From assembly GCA_015060485.1 (NCBI GenBank), contig SUYI01000008.1, forward strand, positions 42,924-106,923: a stretch of DNA of 64,000 bases, in the 5' to 3' direction. Below, in pieces: positions 26,201 through 33,222 of this stretch (its first letter is position 1; each line of letters begins with the position of its first letter). Below the pieces are notes generated by a model. It was not told the origin of the DNA and ran no database searches. It saw only the letters and a program-made list of their open reading frames with translations. The stretch comes from Prevotella sp. (GTDB lineage: Bacteria; Bacteroidota; Bacteroidia; Bacteroidales; Bacteroidaceae). The translations under genes were made by a program, and so were the position numbers.

Positions 26201-26238
26201 GTCAGCACACCTGTCATCATCGTTCTAAGAATTCTCAT
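23221..26238 (-). CDS. GH31 family glycoside hydrolase with PA14 insert (alpha-xylosidase-like)
   Basis: This is a 1005-residue exported enzyme with a signal peptide (1-21) and an N-terminal beta-sandwich. An inserted PA14-like module lies around 250-400 (YYSGYVKVYIDGKEVVPERW, RIEWRPDGGEAYCGL). The catalytic barrel runs from about 430, with DGIAGVDAWWMDASEPN carrying the nucleophile Asp near 598 and the acid/base Asp near 677 in the TWSGDIGTRWEDM motif. C-terminal beta domains follow. The PA14 insertion is a known feature of GH31 alpha-xylosidases such as those acting on xyloglucan oligosaccharides; glucosidase activity is the alternative. It lies 28 bases after the LacI fusion gene, which is probably its regulator. 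Confidence 0.92.
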   Translation of the reverse strand: MRILRTMMTGVLTFAATAMLAADYTVDGQYVTIPVKETKAGGAQLVRLQVVNDRIIRVQATSKAQLPEKQSLMIVAQTQKPKFDVYSLDNTDEVWVKAAKVMAKVNTGSGQITFYDEQERELLKESNDGKKFWDFTVPERELGMRNGYTVPEEQKHGLSWQMKFDSPDDEAFYGLGQHQSEEFNMKGKNEDLFQYNTKVSIPFVLSNKNYGLLWDSYSYCRFGNPNDYLQLNRAFILYDRNGKQGHLTGTYVDAKGKKLVRDEDSIYYEYGTPAKSAIALKTDNGGIKNFPKDFNLMGANVTYEGFIEPECCCKAQGKKGKKHMQLYQFVLYYSGYVKVYIDGKEVVPERWRTAWNPNTYKFATELQKGKRVQLRIEWRPDGGEAYCGLRVSEPRSAEERGKLSVWSEMAKDMDYCFIAGDNLDEVISGYRTLTGKASLYPKWVLGFWQSRERYKTQDEIEGTLAEFRQRQIPIDNIVQDWNYWPEDQWGSHQFEESRYPNPQQMLDKVHQMHGRFMISVWPKFYCNTDNYKELDAKGWMYVQSPTDDIHDWVGPGYKNGFYDAYDAGARKMFWRQMDENLYTKYNHDGIAGVDAWWMDASEPNVRDCTPMWYRKALSGPTALGTSTEYFNAYSTVNADAIYNGQRSVWKGKKDEPRVFLLTRSGFAGEQRFSTATWSGDIGTRWEDMRAQMTAGLNYSISGVPFWGMDQGGFCVENRYVAAQQLFDNSGVENEDLKEWRELQTRWNQFGAFIPLFRSHGQWPLREIWNIAPDNHPAYKSFVYYDKLRYRLMPYLYSMAGWAHFKDYTLMRPLIMDFNGDKEVENIGNQWMFGPALMACPVGYYKARNRSVYFPVDCGWYNLYTNEYVEGGQNLIVEAPYEQIPVFVREGAIIPFGPEMQWSDEKPAELINLYVYAGQNGKFQLYEDEGVNYNYEKGKYATIDIAYDDDSRTVTFSARKGNFPGMLKQRRFNVVLITKDQAKPLNLDNPEGTMVQYAGKEVSVKL

Positions 26239-26266
26239 TCTGTAATTTATCTTTTTAGTTTGTTTT

Positions 26267-29200
26267 TTAGTCTTCTATGATTATGGCCTCTTCCACCTCG
26301 GCATCATCGTCTACCGTAGGCAGCGTGATGTAGAAGATGGTACCGCCGCCGGGATTGTCGTCCAGCGTAATCGTACCGCCTTGGCCTTCGATAATCTCCT
26401 TCACGCGGTCCAGTCCCAAGCCCTCGTTATTCACCATGGGGTCGAAGGCGTGTTCCTTGAACTCGTCCCTGATGCCGATGCCGTTGTCAATCACCTGTAT
26501 CTGTGCCTTACCGTCGCGCGTACGAGCCACGCCCACACTGATGACGGGGTTCTCGTGGGTAAACGCGATGGAATTGCGGAACAGGATTTCATAAACCTCC
26601 GTCATCTTCGCTTCGTCCATCAGCACAGCCAGCTGGTCGAGCGACGACAGGAAATTCACCTTCACTTTTTTCTCCGGATCGGGCGACTGGTATTGCTCGC
26701 AGAAACTGCGCGTAAAGAACACCAGGTCTTCCGTCTTGATGTCCAGTGCAACGTCCTCATGGTTCTTGGCAGCAGCAGGTGCAGCGTCCTGCTGTTCCTT
26801 CGCCATCTGCATACGCATCTGGTTCATCCACTGCTGGTTCTCCATTTCCCGACGGAACGTCTCGGTTTGCATGCGCTTCTCGTGGCGCTTCATGAACCAC
26901 TTCCGCCAAATCCAGGCAGCAGCGGCTATGACCAGCATGTAAAGCAGTATCATCCAGCGCGTACGCCACAGGGCGGGCCGTATGGTGATGTCCAGCGTGG
27001 CCTCCTCCTCGCCAAACGTGCCGTCGTCGTTCAGCATGCGCACATGCAGCGTATAGCTGCCGGCACGCAGCGAGTTATAGGTGATGTTCGGATTCAGCTC
27101 CGACGTTTTTACCCAGTTTTCGTTGAATCCCTCCAGACGATATACGAAGCGCTTGCCGTTGTTCACCATGCCGGCATCACTGGCCAGCTGAATGGTAAAC
27201 TGGTCGTTGTAGCGCAACGTAATCTCGTGGCAGTCTTCCAGCGACTCCTCCAGAATCAGTCGTCCGTCCACCTCGCGGTCTACGGGTACATCGGCATCGA
27301 AAATTTGCAAGCCGCTAAAGATGGGACGCTCCTTGCTCTTCTCGTCCGTCATCGCCTTGGGGTTTATGATGTCCAGACCACCCTGACCGCCTATCAGCAC
27401 CAATCCGTCGTGCGTCAGACACGTCGAACGCTGGTTGTAGGCTGCCTGCTGCAGTCCGTCGCGATTGTTATAGCTGCTGACACTGAACTGCCACTTGCCG
27501 TCCTCCTGCAGCTGGGGAACAATTTTCGAGACACCGTGCTCGGTGACTACCCAGATGTGATGTTGCGTATCCTCGATGATCGAACAGACACTCGATCCGA
27601 ACAGTCCGTCCTGCATGTCAAGCAGACGGACTTGACGGCGCTTCTGGTCGTAGGCTATGGCACCCGAATTACTGCCCTGCCAGATGATGCCGCGCGAATC
27701 CTCCATGACACACACCGTGCTACTCGGCTGAACAGGCACGCTGGGGTCCTCGGGAATCACCCTGTTAACCAGCTGTCCCGTCACTGGATTCACATAAGAG
27801 TAGTACCAGCTGGTACCTACCATCAGCCAGCCCTTTTTAATCCACGAGGCCGTCGTGATATAGTTATTGGGGATTTGTGTATTGTTCGTGTCCCACGTGC
27901 GGAACTTACCCGTCTTCAGGTCCAACATCTGAATACCTGCACCCAGCGTACCCAGCCAGATGCGGTGCCACTTGTCTTCCGTAATGCTCCACACGTTGTC
28001 GGTAGCCAGTCCGTTGGGCTCGCCGGTATAGCGATAGCTCACGATGGTGGCCTCGCCCTGAGCATTCCGGGGAATACAGCGCGTCAGACCGCTGTTATAG
28101 CCGCCAAACCAAATACTGCCGTCGCTGGCACGGTGGGTTCCTACCATGATGTTACCCAGCATGGGGCTGTTCTCTTTCGTATAGCGCGCCAGTTGTTCCT
28201 GCGTCTTGGGGTTATACACCAGGATACCCTTTTCGTTGGTTCCCAGCCAGTAGTTGCCCCAACGGTCCTCGCTGACGGCATTGATGTCGCCCAGCTCCAG
28301 GTTCATCATGTAGTTGGAACCCTCCTTATACATGTTGACTCCATTCTTATAGGTACCGATCCACACCAATCCGCGATTGTCCATATAGATATTGCGCAGC
28401 GTGTTGTCACTCACCGATGTCTCGTCCAGCTTGTTGTTCAGGAATTGGCGCATCTCGCGGCCCTTCAGGTCTATCACCAGCAAGCCCTCATGGTCGGTGG
28501 CAAACCACAGTCGTCCCTTGGCGTCAAACTTCATGTCCCACACCTGCAGATCCTCAGGGAGTCCTTCTATCTGCAGTTCACGCAAATAGTTACCAATACC
28601 GACGAACCACCGGTTGTCCTTCTTGAACTTGATATAGCTCTCATTCTCTACCGTCACCCAGATGTTTCCTTCGGGGTCAACAGACAGGCGGTATTCCCTG
28701 TTCTCCAACGAACCGTGCTCACGCATCCATTTGTCGTCATTCACCAACACACCCTTTTCGCCGTTCAGCGTCACCAGTTGGCCGTTGGTGGTTACCATCA
28801 GCACCTCGTCGCCAATGTCGGTGCAGTTGCTGATACTGTAGGTAGGATTCAGCTCGTTCGCCCCGTAACCGTAGTTGAAGTGGGTGCTCTTCTTCGTACG
28901 AGGATTATAATAATAGAGACCCTTGTCGTAGAACTTCACCCAGAAATTCTTCTTCGAGTCGATGTAAACCCGTTCCACACCTTGGTTGAAACCAAAATAT
29001 TGTTTCAGCTCTATCGAGGCGTTACGCTTAAACTTCTCCGTCTTCGGGTCGTAGATGCTGTAGTTCATGGCCTGGTGCAGCCACAACTTACCGAAGTAGT
29101 CCTCCATAATCTCACTGGTATAGTTGTCGCGCATGGTCGTCGTGTCGCGCATATTCGTAAAGAACGTTTTTACGCGGTAGCCGTCATATCGGTTCAGTCC

Positions 29201-30397
29201 GTAGGCCGTAGCAAACCACATGTACCCCCTGGAGTCGCGGAACGAACAGTTTACCTGCGAGTTCGACAGTCCGTTGCGGGTGTCCAGCCTGCGGAACTTC
29301 ATGTCGGGCAGGGCTGCCTGCAGGGCCATCGGCACCATCAGCAAAAATACCAGCACCATCAGCACCTTCTTCAGCAGCGATTTCGACGATGTCTCGCGGA
29401 TGACCACCTTCTGCGGCACAATCTCCTTGTACACCTTCGTGTCGCCCTGAATGCTCTTCAGCAACAGCTGGCAGGTCTTGACGCCCATCTCGTACGACTG
29501 GTCCTCAATGGCCGACAGCCGCGGTGTCACGTATTCCGCATGCACGTCGTCCGTAAAGCCTATCAGCGCCACGTCCTCGGGAATCTTCTTGCCGCAGTTC
29601 TTGATGGCCGTAAAAGCAGCAAAGGTAATGATATCGTTAAATGCCAGGATGGCGTCCGGGCAGTGATCGCTTTCCAGCAAGTCCATCGTGTTTTGCAGCG
29701 CCGTCTGGTAGTCTATCTTGTCGCACACCACCAGGTTGCGGTCTATGCCAATCCTGTTGTCGCGCAGCGCCTCCAGGTAACCGTGCTTGCGGCGGCACAC
29801 CATGTCCAGGTGGTTCGGACCGCCTATAAAGGCTATGCGCCGGCTACCCGTCTCTATCAGGTGCTGCGTGGCCTCGTAGGCAGCCTCGTCGCCGTTGGCC
29901 GTTACCGACGAACAGCGGTCTGTCAGACAGGTTCGTCCGAAGAACACCAGCGGAATACCCATCTCCGCCAACTCCTCGAAGTGGCTATAGTCCTTCGTAT
30001 TCTGTGCCAGACAGGCTATGATGCCCTCCACGTGCAGTCCGATGAAATTGTCCACCGCCATCGCCTCGTCCTCGAAATTCTCATGGCTGTTTGCGCTAAT
30101 CACGCTGTAACCTGCACGCCGCGCCTCACTCTCGATGCCGTCCAGCACGGCAGCATAGTAGTGCGTCACCAGGTTCGGTATCACCACGCCAATCACTTTC
30201 GGAGCCTCCTTACGCAGGCTCTGCGCAAAGGGGTTCGGACGGTAGTTCAACTTCTTGGCCAGGTCCTTCACGCGCTGCTGCATGTCCTTGCCTATTTCGG
30301 GAGAACTGCGCAGGGCACGACTCACGGTAGCGATACTCACGCCCAGCTCGCGGGCCAAGTCTTTCAACGAAGTTCGGTGTTGTCTGTTATTTGCCAT
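26267..30397 (-). CDS. LacI repressor fused to a membrane propeller sensor with HATPase (hybrid regulator)
   Basis: This is a 1376-residue single frame. Residues 8-60 are a LacI helix-turn-helix (SLKDLARELGVSIATVSRALR) with the hinge NPFAQSLR; residues 68-335 are the periplasmic-binding-protein-like effector domain. A hydrophobic segment (343-362), like the signal anchor of an ordinary HTCS, comes next. A two-component-propeller region (about 365-1060), a Y_Y_Y domain (1070-1140), a second helix (about 1145-1165) and a HATPase domain (about 1230-1365: LFRNSIAF, DNGIGI, GLGLDRVKEIIEGQGG) follow. There is no H-box His, receiver or AraC domain. The protein would be a membrane-tethered repressor with one cytoplasmic and one periplasmic sensor. 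It heads the GH31 operon. Confidence 0.93.
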   Translation of the reverse strand: MANNRQHRTSLKDLARELGVSIATVSRALRSSPEIGKDMQQRVKDLAKKLNYRPNPFAQSLRKEAPKVIGVVIPNLVTHYYAAVLDGIESEARRAGYSVISANSHENFEDEAMAVDNFIGLHVEGIIACLAQNTKDYSHFEELAEMGIPLVFFGRTCLTDRCSSVTANGDEAAYEATQHLIETGSRRIAFIGGPNHLDMVCRRKHGYLEALRDNRIGIDRNLVVCDKIDYQTALQNTMDLLESDHCPDAILAFNDIITFAAFTAIKNCGKKIPEDVALIGFTDDVHAEYVTPRLSAIEDQSYEMGVKTCQLLLKSIQGDTKVYKEIVPQKVVIRETSSKSLLKKVLMVLVFLLMVPMALQAALPDMKFRRLDTRNGLSNSQVNCSFRDSRGYMWFATAYGLNRYDGYRVKTFFTNMRDTTTMRDNYTSEIMEDYFGKLWLHQAMNYSIYDPKTEKFKRNASIELKQYFGFNQGVERVYIDSKKNFWVKFYDKGLYYYNPRTKKSTHFNYGYGANELNPTYSISNCTDIGDEVLMVTTNGQLVTLNGEKGVLVNDDKWMREHGSLENREYRLSVDPEGNIWVTVENESYIKFKKDNRWFVGIGNYLRELQIEGLPEDLQVWDMKFDAKGRLWFATDHEGLLVIDLKGREMRQFLNNKLDETSVSDNTLRNIYMDNRGLVWIGTYKNGVNMYKEGSNYMMNLELGDINAVSEDRWGNYWLGTNEKGILVYNPKTQEQLARYTKENSPMLGNIMVGTHRASDGSIWFGGYNSGLTRCIPRNAQGEATIVSYRYTGEPNGLATDNVWSITEDKWHRIWLGTLGAGIQMLDLKTGKFRTWDTNNTQIPNNYITTASWIKKGWLMVGTSWYYSYVNPVTGQLVNRVIPEDPSVPVQPSSTVCVMEDSRGIIWQGSNSGAIAYDQKRRQVRLLDMQDGLFGSSVCSIIEDTQHHIWVVTEHGVSKIVPQLQEDGKWQFSVSSYNNRDGLQQAAYNQRSTCLTHDGLVLIGGQGGLDIINPKAMTDEKSKERPIFSGLQIFDADVPVDREVDGRLILEESLEDCHEITLRYNDQFTIQLASDAGMVNNGKRFVYRLEGFNENWVKTSELNPNITYNSLRAGSYTLHVRMLNDDGTFGEEEATLDITIRPALWRTRWMILLYMLVIAAAAWIWRKWFMKRHEKRMQTETFRREMENQQWMNQMRMQMAKEQQDAAPAAAKNHEDVALDIKTEDLVFFTRSFCEQYQSPDPEKKVKVNFLSSLDQLAVLMDEAKMTEVYEILFRNSIAFTHENPVISVGVARTRDGKAQIQVIDNGIGIRDEFKEHAFDPMVNNEGLGLDRVKEIIEGQGGTITLDDNPGGGTIFYITLPTVDDDAEVEEAIIIED

Positions 30398-30420
30398 AGG
30401 TCAGCGTTATTATATATAGT

Positions 30421-30465
30421 ACTTTGCAGCGTTTCCGCCACAATGCTATGTAAACGCTGCAAAGT
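30421..30465 (-). promoter_or_regulatory. Perfect 14-bp inverted repeat over the start of the LacI-fusion transcript
   Basis: ACTTTGCAGCGTTT (30421-30434) and AAACGCTGCAAAGT (30452-30465) are exact reverse complements separated by 17 bases. One arm overlaps the -7 box of the minus-strand promoter and the other falls in the untranslated leader. It could be a two-half-site operator or an mRNA hairpin. Confidence 0.8.
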
Positions 30466-30491
30466 TACGTAAAATTACGCAAACTCGCAAA
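30460..30491 (-). promoter_or_regulatory. Promoter of the LacI-fusion/GH31 operon
   Basis: Minus strand: TTTG (30491-30488), 20 bases, TAACTTTG (30467-30460). The ATG at 30397 follows after a leader of about 60 bases. The -33 box is inside a LacI-type palindrome. Confidence 0.8.
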
Positions 30492-30499
30492 CGTTTACG
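30486..30499. promoter_or_regulatory. Putative LacI-family operator
   Basis: CGCAAACGTTTACG is a palindrome with central CG and 12 of 14 positions symmetrical, the form typical of LacI-family operators. It covers the -33 element, so binding would repress transcription. A shorter palindrome, CGTAA-AA-TTACG, lies at 30468-30479. Confidence 0.65.
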
Positions 30500-30543
30500 T
30501 GTTTTTTTTACGTAATTTCGCTTGTTCTTGTCGAAAAACTCCG

Positions 30544-30645
30544 TATCTTTGCACCAGAAAAATTCAGAATGAGTAATGAATAGTTGATAATAAGTTAGTT
30601 AGAAAAGGGATTAGGGGTGTCGTGAGACATTCCTAATTTTTTTTG
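30544..30645 (+). ncRNA. Candidate small RNA between the LacI-fusion gene and the DUF5686 gene
   Basis: A forward promoter, CTTG (30521-30524)-N19-TATCTTTG (30544-30551), is followed about 60 bases later by a hairpin: ATTAGGGGTGTC (30610-30621), loop GTGA, and GACATTCCTAAT (30626-30637), with two G-U pairs, then eight T. Between them is only a four-codon frame and a decayed 7-bp repeat. Both neighbouring genes run on the other strand, so the transcript would be a terminated RNA of about 90 bases. Confidence 0.45.
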
Positions 30646-30657
30646 TTTCTTCATTCT

Positions 30658-33219
30658 TTAGAACATCATGGTGAAGCCGAGTCGGATGCTGTTTTTGGCG
30701 CCGTAGGTGGCGGGGTTGTAGTTCATGCGGCGGACATACTCGATTTGGAAGAAGCGGAGTATGCCGCGGACGCCGGCTGAGATTTCCCAATAGGGCACGC
30801 GGGGGTTCATGATGCGCGAGTCGTCGGGGAAAAGCATCAGCACGTCGTTGTTGGCATTCTGTTCAAGATAGGGATTGTTCTTATCCGACAGTCCGCCCCA
30901 CAGCATCTTGACGCCGATGTATTCGCGCAAGCGAGCCTTCTGGATAAGGGGGATGCGATTGAGAATCTTGCCCTGCATATCCCAATTGAGGTCGACACTC
31001 CAGAAGCGGTCGTTGAGGAACTCCATGTTGGCAATCTGGTTGAACATCTGCTTGCGGCTGATATAGGACAGGTTGGCAGCAGGCATACAGAGCAGGGGGA
31101 AGGGCACCTGGTTCCACTGCTTGCCGACGCGGGTATAGAAGTCGATGCGTCCCCAGCTGTTGAGCCACAGGCGCTTGAAGAGGCTAAACTCGGTATAGTT
31201 GTAGTGATAGTCGCCACCGAGGAATCCCTTGACACCCATGGTATGGCTGAGTGTAAGGACGGGCGCCTCGCGGTTGACCTTGAGACGGCGTATCTTGGAA
31301 TTGGTGTAGAGGGCACCGGGGCTATACTCAATCTCGGCCTTGAGTTCGGTGGTACGAATACCGATGGACGGCGAGGGTGCTTGTGAGGATTCAAGGACGT
31401 AGCCGCCAAGGGGGATGAACTGCATGTTGCCGGCAGCTTCGTTCTTCTCAGCCTTGATGCTGAGCAGGGTACGCAGGCCCCAGCGCTGCTCGTACTCGAA
31501 AGAGAGCTGCTGGCGGTTGTAGTACATCATCTTGTCGACCTTCATCCAACGGAAAGCCGTAAACAGGTTATCCTTGTCGGAGGGAAGGAACTTATCGGAA
31601 GGCGACATCACGTCGTAGGTAGACTGGAACGTCAGGTTGCGTTTGGGGAACTCGTCGGGAGTGTATTTCTTGCGGTTGAGCGCCCAGGTGACTTGTGCGT
31701 TGTAGTACCAGTTGTGGCTCTTCCATCCTCGAGCCACGAAGCCCTTGAGGAACAGGTGGCGCGAGAGGTTGCCGGTGGTCTGGGCGCCCAGACGGGTGCG
31801 CAGTCCGTCGATGAAGTTGGTGCTGAGCATGGAGGTGATGGGGCCAATGTCGACCTTGCTGTGTTCGCTGGTCTCGATGAAATTCTCGCTGAGAATCTTC
31901 AGTCCCATGAGGATGTAGCCGAAGCCGCCCATAGTTTTCATGCCTTTCAGGAAGTCGTCCATCTTGGCCTCGCTGGCCGTGAGAGGCACCTTTCGCTGTT
32001 GCTCCCAATAGGCGGCGTCCTGCAATTCCGCATCAGGGTCGACGATGGTTTTGTCAAGGCCCTTGAACTGTTTGTCGGGAATCTCGGAGAACTGATAGTC
32101 GGAGAGTCGCGTGGTGCGGATGGCGACACCTTTCTGGATGAAGTCGAAGAGGACCAGTTCAACCACCATGTCGTCGACGGAGAGTACCCATTCGCCCGTG
32201 GGCAGCTGGGTGAACTCCTGGATGATTTTCAGGTCCTCGACGAAGTTGACGTCGCTCTGGTTGGGGAGTATGATTTCGCAGCGCTTGACCTGATAGCTGG
32301 AGTCCTTGAGGATGTAGAGGTCGCCGCGGAATCCGAAGTCCTGCTGATTATTGGGCAGAAAATGGACGTGGATGCACGAGTCGCGCCCCACAGCGAGCGT
32401 GTCCTCGATGTAGTATCGGTAGAAGGATATGGCGCCGTCGGCAATGGGCGAAGTAAAGGGATGCTGCAGTACGCGCACCTGGTTGTCGTAGATGTTGACA
32501 TCGGTGAAGACGTCCTTCGAGGCGGTGTTGATGATGTCACCCGTCTGGAAGAAATTGGTGATACCCACGGAACGCTGTCCCTTGACGATTTCCTTCTCGT
32601 CGTGGGGGCTGCGGCGGTAGATCTTCTGTGTCACCGTCTCGTCGATGCTGGCAGGGAGGATAAGTTTACCCGTCTGCTGGCACTTCTCAACCTGATCAGT
32701 AAGCCAGGGGAACTTCTTCAGCTTCGGATTGGTGAGCATGTCGGGCTTGACGTCGTTGAGCGCCAAGGTGAGCTTCTGGTACTTGGTGTACTGATAGTAG
32801 TCGCGATTCGAGAGGTTCGTCTTTTTCTTATTGGCAATGACCTTGCGCATCAGTTCGACGGCTGGATTGCCCTTGCGGCGGTAGCGGCCTCGTTTGGCAC
32901 GCACGGTGACCTCGCTGATAGACTTCATGTCGGGCTTGAGGGCTACGAGCAGACGGTGGCTGTTGGGACCGATGGTGACGCTGCGCGTCTTGTAGCCTAC
33001 ACCGCTGAAGGTGAGTTTCCAGCCGACGTGCTTGGGAATGGAGAAATAACCCCGATGGTCGGCCATGGTGGTAATCTTCTGTCCCTTATACTGAACGGTA
33101 ATAAAGCCTATGCTGTCGCCAGCCTGATCGTCGATGACGTATCCGGTAATCTTTTCCTGAGCGTAGAATGGCAATGCGGACAGCACTACCAACAACATCA
33201 AAACAATCTTTTTATACAT
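30658..33219 (-). CDS. DUF5686 outer-membrane protein with carboxypeptidase-like regulatory domain
   Basis: This 853-residue exported protein has a signal peptide (1-20, cleaved near YAQ/E). A carboxypeptidase-regulatory-like beta-sandwich (about 22-105, ITGYVIDDQAGDSIGFITVQYKGQ and FSGVGYKTRSVTIG) comes next. A long DUF5686 domain follows, with the basic RKGNPAVELMRKVI segment near 120, ending in barrel-like strands up to the terminal aromatic residue (GFTMMF). Proteins of this type are common in Bacteroidales outer membranes; the function is not established. It follows a sensor kinase gene by 3 bases and likely forms an operon with it. Confidence 0.88.
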   Translation of the reverse strand: MYKKIVLMLLVVLSALPFYAQEKITGYVIDDQAGDSIGFITVQYKGQKITTMADHRGYFSIPKHVGWKLTFSGVGYKTRSVTIGPNSHRLLVALKPDMKSISEVTVRAKRGRYRRKGNPAVELMRKVIANKKKTNLSNRDYYQYTKYQKLTLALNDVKPDMLTNPKLKKFPWLTDQVEKCQQTGKLILPASIDETVTQKIYRRSPHDEKEIVKGQRSVGITNFFQTGDIINTASKDVFTDVNIYDNQVRVLQHPFTSPIADGAISFYRYYIEDTLAVGRDSCIHVHFLPNNQQDFGFRGDLYILKDSSYQVKRCEIILPNQSDVNFVEDLKIIQEFTQLPTGEWVLSVDDMVVELVLFDFIQKGVAIRTTRLSDYQFSEIPDKQFKGLDKTIVDPDAELQDAAYWEQQRKVPLTASEAKMDDFLKGMKTMGGFGYILMGLKILSENFIETSEHSKVDIGPITSMLSTNFIDGLRTRLGAQTTGNLSRHLFLKGFVARGWKSHNWYYNAQVTWALNRKKYTPDEFPKRNLTFQSTYDVMSPSDKFLPSDKDNLFTAFRWMKVDKMMYYNRQQLSFEYEQRWGLRTLLSIKAEKNEAAGNMQFIPLGGYVLESSQAPSPSIGIRTTELKAEIEYSPGALYTNSKIRRLKVNREAPVLTLSHTMGVKGFLGGDYHYNYTEFSLFKRLWLNSWGRIDFYTRVGKQWNQVPFPLLCMPAANLSYISRKQMFNQIANMEFLNDRFWSVDLNWDMQGKILNRIPLIQKARLREYIGVKMLWGGLSDKNNPYLEQNANNDVLMLFPDDSRIMNPRVPYWEISAGVRGILRFFQIEYVRRMNYNPATYGAKNSIRLGFTMMF

Positions 33220-33222
33220 TTT

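Noticed and set aside
26267..30397. The LacI fusion as a sequencing or assembly error
   Set aside because: I cannot exclude it, but the frame is intact through the junction, both halves have full-length domains, and the LacI end and sensor anchor join without disrupted motifs.
26381..30472. A forward open frame of 1363 codons antisense to the LacI-fusion gene
   Set aside because: It mirrors codon bias of the real gene, has no family motif, no promoter and no sensible start; it is a shadow.
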